Shown here one piece after another: positions 8,789 to 16,945 of a stretch of 64,000 bases of DNA; position 1 is the first letter of the stretch, and each line of letters starts with the position of its first letter. The notes under the pieces were generated by a model. That model did not search any database. It had not been told where the DNA came from and saw nothing but the letters and a program-made list of their open reading frames with translations. The DNA comes from CAWAYH01 sp963786195 (lineage in GTDB: Bacteria; Acidobacteriota; Vicinamibacteria; Vicinamibacterales; 2-12-FULL-66-21), in assembly GCA_963786195.1 (NCBI GenBank), contig CAWAYH010000010.1:124001-188000 (forward strand), in the 5' to 3' direction. The position numbers and the translations under genes are program-made.

Positions 8789-9511
8789 ATGCGATTCCCA
8801 AAGGTCCACGGCATCATCCGGCGGCGGCTCCTGGTGAACTTCCGCGTCGACCCGGCCGTCATCCAGCTGCAGCTCCCGGCGCCGTTCCGGCCGAAACTGC
8901 ACGATGGTCACGCAATCGCCGGCATATGCCTCATCCGGCTCGAAGAGATCAGGCCCCGGCGGTTCCCGCGGATCGCCGGGTTGTCGAGCGAGAACGCTGC
9001 GCATCGCGTGGCGGTGACCTGGGAGGATGACGAGGGGAAGCACGAGGGCGTGTACATCCCCAGGCGGGATACCGGATCTTTGATCAATCACATCGCAGGC
9101 GGCCGCCTGTTTCCGGGTGAGCACGAACGCGCCAGGTTCCGGGTGGTCGACGACGGGACACACATCGCTCTGCACATGCAGTCGGCCGACCGGAAGGTGG
9201 AAGTGGATGTCGCCGGTCGCGCGGCCGACGCCTTGCCCCCATCGTCCTCGTTCGACCGCGTGGAGAGTGCGTCCGCGTTTTTCGAGAGTGGTTCTGTCGG
9301 GTATTCAGCCACGGCGTCCGGCCGCCGGCTCGATGGCATCAGGTTGACGACGCACACCTGGCAGGTGGCGCCGCTCGCGCTCGAGCGCGTCCACTCCAGC
9401 TACTTCGCGAATCAGTCGTTGTTTCCGTCGGGGTCGATCCAGTATGACTGTGCCCTGATCATGCGCAACGTCTCGCACGAATGGGACAGCATGGGGGACA
9501 TGTATCTCTGA
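8789..9511 (+). CDS. DUF2071 (YqjF-like) family protein
   Basis: 240-residue soluble protein of the DUF2071/YqjF family, whose fold resembles acetoacetate decarboxylase; no reaction is firmly assigned to the family. Visible family features are the N-terminal RRRLLVNFRVDPAVIQLQLP and the phrase on conduct of ester-like ligands around GICLIRLEEIRPR and EGVYIPRRDTGS. No signal peptide or membrane helix. It lies 58 bp after polA and ends at a run of AGGTGCTGA repeats, convergent with the next gene. The family call rests on overall resemblance. Confidence 0.7.
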   Translation: MRFPKVHGIIRRRLLVNFRVDPAVIQLQLPAPFRPKLHDGHAIAGICLIRLEEIRPRRFPRIAGLSSENAAHRVAVTWEDDEGKHEGVYIPRRDTGSLINHIAGGRLFPGEHERARFRVVDDGTHIALHMQSADRKVEVDVAGRAADALPPSSSFDRVESASAFFESGSVGYSATASGRRLDGIRLTTHTWQVAPLALERVHSSYFANQSLFPSGSIQYDCALIMRNVSHEWDSMGDMYL

Positions 9512-9515
9512 ATGC

Positions 9516-9560
9516 AGGTGCTGAAGGTGCTAAAGGTGCTGGGGGTGCTGGAGGTGCTTT
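9516..9560. repeat. Tandem 9-mers AGGTGCTRR (5 copies)
   Basis: Five consecutive 9-base units (AGGTGCTGA, AGGTGCTAA, AGGTGCTGG, GGGTGCTGG, AGGTGCTTT) directly after the DUF2071 stop. The reverse complement, (T)YAGCACCT, is the unit that recurs near 57915-57977. A second degenerate unit (GAGAGCC, AAAGCC, GAGAGCC, AAGAGCC) fills 9580-9608. The gap lies between convergent genes. Confidence 0.85.
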
Positions 9561-9607
9561 CAGGCTATCAGCGGAGACCTGAGAGCCCAAAGCCGAGAGC
9601 CAAGAGC

Positions 9608-10411
9608 CTACTTCTTGCTGTGCGAGGCTTTGAACGCGTCCCACTCCGACGTCATCGAGGCCAGGGCCTGCTTCGCGTCACCGCGCTGGCCGAGCTTGGC
9701 GGCACGGTCGGGAATGATGGCGTGCGTGACGAGACGATCGATGTCGGCGCGGAGCGCGGCGCCGCGATCCTCGGCCAGCACCGCGCGGACCCAGCCGGCC
9801 ATCGCCGCGTTCCAGGCCCGCTCGAGATCGCCGACGCCGCGGGCGGCAGCCGCGAGCCAGTATCCGGCCGCCGTCGATCCCGGATACTCTGCGACTTCCT
9901 CGGTCATCCTGTCCAGGATGCGGCCATAGATGGCCGGACGCTCTTCGGGCGGACGCGCCTGCGAATAGCGATCGAGCGCGGTCGCCCACCAATCGAGCAC
10001 GCGTTCGTGCGCCGGCGTGCCGAGCAGCGCCGAGCGCTGACGCACGGACTCGAACAGCTCAGCCGCGGCGCCGAATCGATCCTCGAGGTACAGCGTCTCG
10101 GCGAGCCCGATCGTCAACTCGACGCGTTCGAAGGGATCGAGCGCGCGCGCATCCACCGTTTCCAGCGTGTCGCGTGCGGCGCCGAGATCCTTGGCGTCGG
10201 CAGATTGACGGTAGCGCTCGAGCTGGATTCGTCCGAGCACGACTCGCGCGGCTTCGGCTTTCGCCGGAATGCTCGCGGCCTCGCGCGCGAGCCGTTCGGC
10301 CATCTCGTACTGGCCGAGGTTGTACAGCCGGCGCGCCTCCATCAACGGGTCCGCTGCCCGCACCTGTCCGACGAACGCGAGAAGCAGGGCCGCCACCGCC
10401 AGAGGGCGCAT
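9608..10411 (-). CDS. Secreted helical TPR-like protein
   Basis: 267-residue exported protein; the start at 10411 opens a signal peptide (MRPLAVAALLLAFVGQVRA). The mature part is almost wholly alpha-helical with Ala/Arg/Glu-rich pairs such as EARRLYNLGQYEMAERLAREA, matching TPR-like helical hairpins, plus AELFESVRQRSA further on. No catalytic motif is seen; a periplasmic scaffold is the most that can be inferred. It is divergent from pcnB. I do not recognise a specific family. Confidence 0.6.
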   Translation of the reverse strand: MRPLAVAALLLAFVGQVRAADPLMEARRLYNLGQYEMAERLAREAASIPAKAEAARVVLGRIQLERYRQSADAKDLGAARDTLETVDARALDPFERVELTIGLAETLYLEDRFGAAAELFESVRQRSALLGTPAHERVLDWWATALDRYSQARPPEERPAIYGRILDRMTEEVAEYPGSTAAGYWLAAAARGVGDLERAWNAAMAGWVRAVLAEDRGAALRADIDRLVTHAIIPDRAAKLGQRGDAKQALASMTSEWDAFKASHSKK

Positions 10412-10490
10412 GGTGGGATGGTAGCACAATGCGTGAGCTGACCTAACCCTATAATAATCAGCCACTTAATCGCCGCTGACAGGCTTCGGG

Positions 10491-10499
10491 TGCTATAAT
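10491..10499 (+). promoter_or_regulatory. Extended -10 promoter for pcnB (nearly leaderless)
   Basis: TGCTATAAT is a perfect extended -10 (TGn plus TATAAT). Transcription would start at about 10506-10507, only 2-3 bases before the ATG at 10509, so the pcnB transcript is probably leaderless. No good -35 is present at the usual spacing, as is common with extended -10 promoters. Confidence 0.6.
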
Positions 10500-10508
10500 C
10501 CGTAGGCG

Positions 10509-11849
10509 ATGGTGGAGCCGACCATCGTTCCGCGGACCGCGCACACAATCTCGCGCCGGGACATCGATCCTTCAGCCCTTCGGGTTCTCTATCGACTGCA
10601 CGAGAGCAACTACGTCGCGTATCTCGTGGGCGGCAGCGTGCGCGATCTGCTCCTGAACAGGCGACCCAAGGACTTCGACATCGGCACGTCGGCGCACCCG
10701 CACCAGGTCAAGAAGCTCTTCCGCAATTGCTGGATCATCGGACGACGGTTCCGGCTCGCGCACGTCAAGTTCGGACCGAAGACGATCGAGGTCGCGACGT
10801 TCCGCCGCCTGGTGGATCCGGCCGAGCTCACGCCGGAAGCCGAAGCCGCCGCGGTCACGCCGGGCGACATCGTCGCGCCGGGAGAAACGCTGCCGCCGGA
10901 AGAGACCGGCCGCGAGCGGCGGAAGGCCGACGGCCGCGCGCCCGCGCGCATGCTCCATCGCGACAACACCTATGGAACGCCGGAAGAGGACGCGTTCCGC
11001 CGGGACTTCACGATCAACGCGCTGTTCTACGACATCGGGACCTTCGCGATCATCGACTACACCGGTGGGCTCCAGGACCTCGACCGGCGGCTGATCCGGT
11101 GCATCGGCAATCCTGTCGAGCGCTTCCTCGAAGACCCGGTCCGGATGCTGCGCGCGGTCGTGCTCGCGGCGCGTCTGCAGTTCACGATCGACGAACCGAT
11201 CCTCGACGCCATCAAGACCCATCGGCACGCGATCGGGCACAGCGCGCCCGCGCGGCTGGTCGAGGAGTATTACAAGATCCTGCGGTCGGGACACGCAGCG
11301 GAAGCGCTTCGTCAGCTGCGCGCGACAGGCCTGATGAAGGAGATCACGCCGGAGCTGACGGAGGCGCCGGACGCGCTCTGGCGCTCGATCGCGGCACTCG
11401 ACGAGTACCGCAACCGGTTCGACTCGGCGCCGGACTCGCTCACCAACGCGATCCTCGCCGGCACGCTGCTTCATCCGCTGGGATTGATCCGTCGTCAGCG
11501 CTTCTCAGCGGACCCGCTCGAGCGCCGCGTCGATCTCGGGATGCTGCCGATTGCGCGACGGGATCTGGAGCGCCTGCAGCAAGTCATCGCCATTCAGCCG
11601 CGCCTGCTCGACGTGCGCGCTCCCGTGCGCGCCCAGCGCGGTGTGATGCACCGGCCCGTCTTTGCCGACGCGCTCACGTGGCTGGACGTGCACGCCGAGC
11701 GTCCTGACGTCGTGGCGTACTGGCGTGAGCTCGCGGCTGAAACACCCGCTCAAGCGCAGCATCCGGCTGCAGAGCCCGAACGAGAAGCCCCGTTCCGCCG
11801 CCGGCGCCGCCGACGACGTCGTCGCCGGGCCCCTTACGCTGCGGGCTGA
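10509..11849 (+). CDS. pcnB: Poly(A) polymerase / CCA-type nucleotidyltransferase
   Basis: 446-residue class II tRNA-nucleotidyltransferase/poly(A) polymerase. The head has GGSVRDLLL (41-49), the catalytic DFDIGT (55-60) and the LIRCIGNPVERFLEDPVRMLRAV element. Compared with CCA-adding enzymes there is an acidic insertion at ~105-150 (AELTPEAEAAAVTPGD...) before the TYGTPEEDAFRRDF motif, which is the PcnB-type feature. The C-terminus ends in an arginine tract of about eleven residues, seen in poly(A) polymerases that bind RNA. The probable role is 3' polyadenylation of RNA for decay; a CCA-adding role cannot be excluded from sequence alone. It has a nearly leaderless promoter. Confidence 0.88.
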   Translation: MVEPTIVPRTAHTISRRDIDPSALRVLYRLHESNYVAYLVGGSVRDLLLNRRPKDFDIGTSAHPHQVKKLFRNCWIIGRRFRLAHVKFGPKTIEVATFRRLVDPAELTPEAEAAAVTPGDIVAPGETLPPEETGRERRKADGRAPARMLHRDNTYGTPEEDAFRRDFTINALFYDIGTFAIIDYTGGLQDLDRRLIRCIGNPVERFLEDPVRMLRAVVLAARLQFTIDEPILDAIKTHRHAIGHSAPARLVEEYYKILRSGHAAEALRQLRATGLMKEITPELTEAPDALWRSIAALDEYRNRFDSAPDSLTNAILAGTLLHPLGLIRRQRFSADPLERRVDLGMLPIARRDLERLQQVIAIQPRLLDVRAPVRAQRGVMHRPVFADALTWLDVHAERPDVVAYWRELAAETPAQAQHPAAEPEREAPFRRRRRRRRRRRAPYAAG

Positions 11850-11861
11850 GAACAGAACACG

Positions 11862-11897
11862 TCCGTGTTGTCCGTGTTATCCGTGTTATCCGTGTTG
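11862..11897. repeat. Tandem 9-mers TCCGTGTTR (4 copies)
   Basis: TCCGTGTTG, TCCGTGTTA, TCCGTGTTA and TCCGTGTTG in tandem between the convergent pcnB and response-regulator genes. The last copies overlap the final codons of the regulator, whose stop (TAA) at 11886 is formed by the repeat. The same unit appears as an inverted pair at 44383-44421. Confidence 0.85.
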
Positions 11898-12599
11898 TCC
11901 GCGGCTGGGTTGCGCCACGAAGCGGTACCCGACGCCGCGGACCGTCAGCAGGTGCTTCGGCCGTGACGGATCGTCCTCGATGTACCGCCGGAGCCTGACG
12001 ATGAAGTTGTCGATGGCACGGGTGTCCGTGTCCTCCCGCAGACCCCAGACTTCCTCGAGCATGGATTTCCGCGACACCGCCTTCCCTTCCTGCGCGATCA
12101 GGTGCCGCAGCAGATTCGCTTCCATCAAGGTGAGCGGCAGCGTGCGTTCGCCGACGCGGAGCTGCAGCGTGTCGAAGTCGATGGTCTTGCCGGCGAAGCT
12201 ATAGGTTTCCGTCGGCCGCCGCAGCCATTGCGAGCGCCGCAACAGGCCGCCGATCCTGGCGAGCAGGATCGCCAGCTCGGTGGGTTTCGGCAGATAGTCG
12301 TCCGCGCCGGCGGCAAATCCCTTCAGGACGTCTTCGGGCCGCCCCCGCGCGGTCAGCATCAGGACCGGCACGAACTGACGCGCCTCGCGCAGCTCCGAGA
12401 CGACCGTGAAGCCGTCTTTGCCCGGCAGCATCACGTCGAGCACGACGAGATCGAAGGCGGGCTGGGAACGCGACAGCAGCCGCGCCAGCGCCGCCTCGCC
12501 GTTATCGACGACCTCGACGCCGAAGCCCTCGGCCTCGAGGTTGAACCGGAGTCCTTCGGCGAGGTGTTGTTCATCCTCCACGATGAGGACGCGCTGCAT
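11886..12599 (-). CDS. OmpR/PhoB-family response regulator
   Basis: 237-residue DNA-binding response regulator. The receiver domain (1-120) has the acidic pocket VEDE at 7-10, phospho-acceptor Asp55 (VVLDVMLPG) and Lys105 (LPKP). A winged-helix domain follows at ~140-230 with the usual LRHLIAQEGKAVSRKSMLEEVW and VRGVGYRF. It lies 6 bp downstream of the histidine kinase on the same strand and surely pairs with it. The desaturase gene beyond the kinase carries 11-bp-spaced direct repeats of the sort PhoB-type dimers bind, so that gene is a plausible target (inference). Confidence 0.92.
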   Translation of the reverse strand: MQRVLIVEDEQHLAEGLRFNLEAEGFGVEVVDNGEAALARLLSRSQPAFDLVVLDVMLPGKDGFTVVSELREARQFVPVLMLTARGRPEDVLKGFAAGADDYLPKPTELAILLARIGGLLRRSQWLRRPTETYSFAGKTIDFDTLQLRVGERTLPLTLMEANLLRHLIAQEGKAVSRKSMLEEVWGLREDTDTRAIDNFIVRLRRYIEDDPSRPKHLLTVRGVGYRFVAQPSRGQHG

Positions 12600-12605
12600 G
12601 CGCAG

Positions 12606-13508
12606 CTAGGCCTCCGCCGCCTTCGGGAGCAGCAGCGTGAACGTGCTGCCGCGGCCCTGCCCGTCGCTTTCGGCAAACGCGCGGCCGCCGTGCTTCCGCG
12701 CAACCGAGCGCACGATAAAGAGCCCCAGCCCGCTGCCTTTCGCGCGTATGGCCACGCTGGCAGGGATGCGATAGAACCGTCGGAAGATGCGCTTCAGCTC
12801 GGCCGGCGAGATGCCGACACCCTGATCGGTGACGCGGACGGCGAGCCGCTGCCCGTCCATGTCCTCGAGGGCCACCCGCACGCGAACGTCGCCCGACGAA
12901 TACTTCACGGCGTTGTCGATCAGGTTCCAGATCGCGGCCTTGAGCTCATCCTGGTCGCCAATCACGACCGGCCGGGGATCCGCGTGCTGTTCGTACACCA
13001 GCGCCTCGTCAGTGAGGTGAAAGCGCGTCTTGGCGAGCTCGACGCATTCCTTCGCGATCTCGCCGAGATCCACGCGCGTCCTGGAAATGCGCCGCCAGCG
13101 CGAGCCGGAGCTGCCCGCCTGCAGCACCTGCTCGATCGTCTGCAGCAGGCGATCGCTGTCCTCGAGCATGATGCGGTAGAACTCGCGCCGCCGGGCCTCG
13201 TCCAGATCGCGCGTCTGGAGCGTCTGCAGATACAGACGGATCGATGCGACCGGCGTCTTCAGCTCGTGGGTTACCGCATTGATGAACGAGTCGTGCTGTT
13301 CGTTCCTGCGGATTTCGCGGACGAGAAAGATCGTATTGAGCACCATGCCCGCGATGATGGGCAGGAAGAGCATGATGCCGAGGAAGACGAGCAGCCCCCG
13401 GCGCCAGTTGAGCACGATCCAGCTGATGTTGAGCGTAACCGCGAGCGCGACGAGGCAGACGCCGAGGACCGTGAAGAAAATGACCGACCTTCGCCGGCCG
13501 CTAATCAT
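12606..13508 (-). CDS. Sensor histidine kinase with minimal sensor region
   Basis: 300-residue membrane kinase. Two hydrophobic helices occupy about 8-30 and 38-63, joined by only a handful of polar residues (LNWRRG), so there is no extracytoplasmic sensing domain; such kinases usually read the membrane or a partner protein. The dimerisation helix carries the H box HELKTP with His81. ATPase motifs follow: N box (WNLIDNAVKYSS), G1 DQGVGISP and G2 GSGLGLFIVRS. It pairs with the adjacent OmpR-type regulator. The gene upstream on the same strand is a fatty acid desaturase, 57 bp away, which invites comparison with membrane-fluidity kinases (inference). Confidence 0.9.
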   Translation of the reverse strand: MISGRRRSVIFFTVLGVCLVALAVTLNISWIVLNWRRGLLVFLGIMLFLPIIAGMVLNTIFLVREIRRNEQHDSFINAVTHELKTPVASIRLYLQTLQTRDLDEARRREFYRIMLEDSDRLLQTIEQVLQAGSSGSRWRRISRTRVDLGEIAKECVELAKTRFHLTDEALVYEQHADPRPVVIGDQDELKAAIWNLIDNAVKYSSGDVRVRVALEDMDGQRLAVRVTDQGVGISPAELKRIFRRFYRIPASVAIRAKGSGLGLFIVRSVARKHGGRAFAESDGQGRGSTFTLLLPKAAEA

Positions 13509-13520
13509 GAGAACAGGATA

Positions 13521-13558
13521 ATGCTGAATTCACTTCAGCATTCAAACTTCAGAATTCA
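13521..13558. repeat. TCACTTCAGCATTC repeat and hairpin
   Basis: Contains TCACTTCAGCATTC at 13530-13543, identical to two tandem copies at 43881-43908. ATGCTGAA (13521-13528) also pairs with TTCAGCAT (13534-13541), giving an 8-bp hairpin, and a degenerate copy AACTTCAGAATTC follows. AT-rich against the GC-rich background. Lies in the 57-bp gap between the desaturase and the kinase. Confidence 0.8.
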
Positions 13559-13565
13559 GAATGGC

Positions 13566-14426
13566 TTACGCCGCTTCTTCAACAGGTAGCCGCGTCACCT
13601 TGGCCACTTTGAGGTCCCGCACGATCCCGACGGCCTCGAGCAGCCTGAGCGTGATCCAGCTGACGTCGAATTCGTACCAGGTGAGCCCGTGGCGGGCGGA
13701 AACCGGGTGGGCGTGATGGTTGTTGTGCCAGCCCTCGCCGAAGGTCAGGAGCGCGACCCACAAGCTGTTGCGTGAATCATCACGCGTCGCGAAGCGTCTG
13801 GTGCCCCACATGTGCGTCGCGGAGTTGACGAGCCATGTGGCATGCAGGCCGACGGTGACACGCAGGAAGATGCCCCAGAGCACGAGCGGCCAGCCGCCCA
13901 GCGCCAGCAGCACGAACCCGAGCGTCGTGAGCGGCACGTAGTGATAGGTGTTGAGCCAGCGGTAGAACGCGTCGGCCGCGAGATCGGGGGCGTACTTCGC
14001 CATCAGCGCGGTGTTGTTGTGATGGGTATCGCCGAAGAGGATCCACCCCATGTGGGCCCAGAAGCCACCGTCGCGCGGCGTGTGCGGATCGCCGTCCTTG
14101 TCCGAGTGCTTGTGATGCACCCGGTGCGTTGCGACCCAGAAGAGCGGGCCGCCCTCGAGCGTCAGCGTGCCGCAGACCGCGAGGAAGTACTCGAACGCTT
14201 TCGACGTCTTGTAACCGCGGTGCGTGTGCAGCCGATGATAGCCGAGGCTGATCCCGAGCCCGACCGCGATCCAGTGCAGCGCGAGCGCCGTCAGCACGTT
14301 CGTCCAACTGAAAAACCAGAACGCCATCAGGCCGAGGACGTGGAACGCGATCATGAAGAACGCGGTGATCAGATTCAGCGTGGTAAACGAATAGGCCGAT
14401 CGGCCAGCAGCGTCGGACGTCGTCAA
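13566..14426 (-). CDS. Acyl-CoA / fatty acid delta-9-type desaturase
   Basis: Integral membrane di-iron desaturase, 286 residues from the preferred start. The three histidine boxes are HRLHTH, HRVHHKH and HNNHHAHP, in the order and spacing of stearoyl-CoA-type desaturases; four membrane helices can be outlined. It introduces a cis double bond in saturated acyl chains using O2, so the organism is aerobic or microaerobic. A TTG at 14426 preceded by GAGGAG (5-base gap) is chosen over the GTG at 14453. It is followed by a kinase/regulator pair on the same strand, and direct repeats at 14485-14511 lie at the position of an activator site. Confidence 0.88.
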   Translation of the reverse strand: MTTSDAAGRSAYSFTTLNLITAFFMIAFHVLGLMAFWFFSWTNVLTALALHWIAVGLGISLGYHRLHTHRGYKTSKAFEYFLAVCGTLTLEGGPLFWVATHRVHHKHSDKDGDPHTPRDGGFWAHMGWILFGDTHHNNTALMAKYAPDLAADAFYRWLNTYHYVPLTTLGFVLLALGGWPLVLWGIFLRVTVGLHATWLVNSATHMWGTRRFATRDDSRNSLWVALLTFGEGWHNNHHAHPVSARHGLTWYEFDVSWITLRLLEAVGIVRDLKVAKVTRLPVEEAA

Positions 14427-14456
14427 CGTGACTCCTCGAAAAGGGGGCGCCACGCG

Positions 14457-14465
14457 AGAGTAGCA
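14457..14465 (-). promoter_or_regulatory. Extended -10 promoter for the desaturase
   Basis: On the minus strand TGC-TACTCT forms a TGn-extended -10. The predicted start near 14450 leaves a leader of ~24 bases before the TTG at 14426 with its GAGGAG site. Direct repeats lie 20-45 bp further upstream. Confidence 0.45.
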
Positions 14466-14484
14466 GGATCGCCGCAGGCTCGAG

Positions 14485-14511
14485 TGTAAGACTTCTGTAA
14501 GACTGTAAATG
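14485..14511. promoter_or_regulatory. 11-bp-spaced direct repeats, candidate OmpR/PhoB-type operator
   Basis: TGTAAGACT occurs at 14485-14493 and again at 14496-14504, exactly 11 bp apart, with a weaker TGTAAATG copy following at 14505. On the desaturase strand it reads TTACAG-TCTTACAG-AAGTCTTACA. An 11-bp period is typical of PhoB/PhoP-class sites, and the position matches the -35 to -60 zone of the predicted desaturase promoter. The adjacent OmpR-type regulator is the obvious candidate binder. Confidence 0.45.
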
Positions 14512-14556
14512 TCTCGTAGTTAAGAGTTTACTGCTCAGCCGGCAGGGGCGTTTTGC

Positions 14557-15648
14557 CTACCCGTTCTTTGCCTCGAAGTGTTCCATGAACGCGACGAGCG
14601 CGTCGATGCCCTCTTCAGGGAACGCGTTGTAGATCGACGCGCGCAGGCCTCCGACCGAGCGGTGTCCCGCGAGCCCGTCGAGGCCGGCGGCCGTCGCTTC
14701 CTTGATGAACTTCTTCTCCAGTTCCTCGCTCGGCAAGCGCAGCGTGACGTTCATGCGCGAACGGCTGTTCTTCTGCGCGTGGCCGCGGTAGAAGCCCGTG
14801 CGGTCGATCTCGGCGTAGAGCTTGTCGGCCTTGCGGACGTTCTGCTGCTCGATCGCCGCCAGCCCGCCCTGCTTGGTGAGCCACTTCAACACGAGGCCCA
14901 TGATGTAGATCGCGAACACAGGCGGCGTGTTGTAAAGCGACTTGTTCTCGACGAGGACCTTGTACTGAAGCATCGTCGCCAGCGCGGGCGGGGTGCGGCC
15001 GACGAGGTCGTCCCTGATGATCACCAGCGTGAGGCCCGCGGGCGCCAGGTTCTTCTGCGCGCCGGCGTAGATGAGGCCGTACCTGGACACATCGATCGGC
15101 CGGCTGAACATGTGGGACGAAGTGTCGGCGACGAGCGGAACGTTGCCGACGTCAGGGAGGTAGTGCCACTCGGTGCCGAAGAGCGTGTTGTTGGTCGTCA
15201 GGTGCACGTAGGCCGCGTTCGGATCCAGCTTCAGCTCGTCCTGGCGCGGGATACGCGCGTATTTCTCGGATCCGGTCGACGCCGCGATCTTCACGCCGCC
15301 GACGCGCTTCGCCTCCTTCACCGCTTTTTCGGACCACGATCCGGTCACCACGTAGTCGGCGGATCCGCCCGGGGGGAGCAGGTTCATCGGTACCATCGAG
15401 AACTGCAGGCTCGCGCCCCCTTGCAGGAACAGCACGTGATAGTTCGACGGAATGCCGGCCAGCGAACGGAGATCGCGTTCACAGTTCTCGAGGATGCTGT
15501 CGAAAGTCTTCGAGCGATGGCTGATCTCGAGGACCGACATGCCCACGCCCGGGAGCGACACGAGATCTCGTTGCGCCTCCTCGAGGACCTCGAGCGGCAG
15601 CATGGCCGGACCGGCCGAGAAGTTGAAAACGCGAGTCATGGTAGTCAT
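14557..15648 (-). CDS. serC: Phosphoserine aminotransferase
   Basis: PLP-dependent class V aminotransferase, 363 residues, converting 3-phosphohydroxypyruvate to O-phosphoserine in serine synthesis (cytosolic). It opens with FNFSAGPAMLP, the standard SerC start; it has SHRSKTFD, the PLP-binding lysine in YAGAQKNLAPAG and the C-terminal GLAGHRSVGGLRASIYNA motif. Translation from 15648 gives an ATGA overlap with the serA stop; ATG 15639 is an alternative. It lies downstream of serA in the same operon. No serB is seen in the window. Confidence 0.95.
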   Translation of the reverse strand: MTTMTRVFNFSAGPAMLPLEVLEEAQRDLVSLPGVGMSVLEISHRSKTFDSILENCERDLRSLAGIPSNYHVLFLQGGASLQFSMVPMNLLPPGGSADYVVTGSWSEKAVKEAKRVGGVKIAASTGSEKYARIPRQDELKLDPNAAYVHLTTNNTLFGTEWHYLPDVGNVPLVADTSSHMFSRPIDVSRYGLIYAGAQKNLAPAGLTLVIIRDDLVGRTPPALATMLQYKVLVENKSLYNTPPVFAIYIMGLVLKWLTKQGGLAAIEQQNVRKADKLYAEIDRTGFYRGHAQKNSRSRMNVTLRLPSEELEKKFIKEATAAGLDGLAGHRSVGGLRASIYNAFPEEGIDALVAFMEHFEAKNG

Positions 15649-16919
15649 AACAGCCTCGGTGGCGGCGGCGACAGCCGCACGACCTGCAGATCCAGCACGT
15701 CCTGATTTCCGCCCCTGATACGATCGCACAGCTCGGACGCGGGCGCGCCGTCCAAGTTGATCCTGGCCACGGCAGCTTCGGCTCCCTCGAACACGATGTT
15801 CTCGGTTTCCTGCACGTTCAGGCTCGCCTCGCGCAGGTGGGCAAACACGTGCGCCAGCACTCCCGGCCGATCCCGGTGACGCACGACGAGCATGTGCGTC
15901 GCGGGCGTCCGCGTGGCCAGATTGACGACGTTCGGCACGCGGCCCGTCTCCTTGTAGGAGCGCACGATTCGAACCGTCTCGGCCGCGATTGCCTCCTGTG
16001 CCTGATCCGTCGACGCGCCGATGTGGTGCGTGCCGTAGACGTTCGGAAGCGCGATCAGCTCGTCGGCAAAATCTCCCGTGGTGGACGTCGGCTCGTTGGC
16101 GAACACGTCGAGGCCGACACGCAGTTTCTTCTCGCGGACGGCGGCCGCGAGCGCCGCGTGATCGATCACCTCGCCGCGCGCCGTGTTGATGATGAACGCG
16201 CCCGGCTTCATGCGGCTGAGCAACGCGGCGTTGACGAGGTTCTTCGTGTCGGGACCGAGCGCCAGATGGAGGCTGAGGATGTCCGCGCGCGCAGCGACGT
16301 CGGCGGGGGAAGGCGCAAGCTCGATCGACGTGAGGTGACTCGCGGACTCGATCCCCAGCTCACGCGCTTCGGACTCCGAGATCGGGCGCTGCTGGCCGCT
16401 GAAACGGCGGCTCCAGACGACCACCTTCAGGCCGAACCCGGCGGCCCGCTTGATCGTCTCGACGCCGATGTTGCCGATGCCGAGAAGCCCCAGCGTCAGC
16501 CCGTACAGACCGCGGGCGTTGGCGAACTCTTTCTTGTTCCACTTCCCCGCCCGCAGCTCGGCGACGTTGTCGGGAATGCGGCGGTCGAGGGCGAGGATCA
16601 GCGCGAACGCCAGCTCGGCAACCGCGATCGCGTTCTTGCCGGGACAGTTCGAGACGTAGATCCCGCGCTTCGACGCGCCGGCGACGTCGATCGTGTTGTA
16701 GCCGGCTCCAGCGCGAACGATGAGAGCCAGACGCCCGGCGTCGAGCATCGGCGCTGTGACCTTCGTGCCGCGGACCACGAGCACGTCCGCGCTGCTCGAG
16801 CGAATCGCCTCGGTCAGCGTGTCGTCCTTCAGATCCGGCGAGTACACGACCTCGCAACCGGCCGCCTCGAGCCCCTCGATGCCGCTCTGCTCGAACTTGT
16901 CCGCAATCAGCACTTTCAT
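15645..16919 (-). CDS. serA: D-3-phosphoglycerate dehydrogenase
   Basis: NAD-dependent 2-hydroxyacid dehydrogenase, 424 residues, oxidising 3-phosphoglycerate as the first step of serine synthesis. It has GLLGIGNIG for NAD, the catalytic triad region INTARGEV (Arg), NEPTS (Glu) and THHIGAST (His). The C-terminal ~80 residues (TPATHMLVVRHRDRPGVLAHVF) form an ACT regulatory domain, the usual site of serine feedback. It ends with an ATGA overlap with serC and is 26 bp downstream of the DUF1015 gene on the same strand, so all three are probably one operon. Confidence 0.95.
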   Translation of the reverse strand: MKVLIADKFEQSGIEGLEAAGCEVVYSPDLKDDTLTEAIRSSSADVLVVRGTKVTAPMLDAGRLALIVRAGAGYNTIDVAGASKRGIYVSNCPGKNAIAVAELAFALILALDRRIPDNVAELRAGKWNKKEFANARGLYGLTLGLLGIGNIGVETIKRAAGFGLKVVVWSRRFSGQQRPISESEARELGIESASHLTSIELAPSPADVAARADILSLHLALGPDTKNLVNAALLSRMKPGAFIINTARGEVIDHAALAAAVREKKLRVGLDVFANEPTSTTGDFADELIALPNVYGTHHIGASTDQAQEAIAAETVRIVRSYKETGRVPNVVNLATRTPATHMLVVRHRDRPGVLAHVFAHLREASLNVQETENIVFEGAEAAVARINLDGAPASELCDRIRGGNQDVLDLQVVRLSPPPPRLL

Positions 16920-16945
16920 AGGATTCGACCCGGGCTGTGCCCGCG

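Noticed and set aside
12102..13589. A 495-codon open frame antisense to the response regulator and kinase
   Set aside because: It has no family motif, while both sense genes carry complete catalytic motifs; long antisense frames are expected at this GC content.
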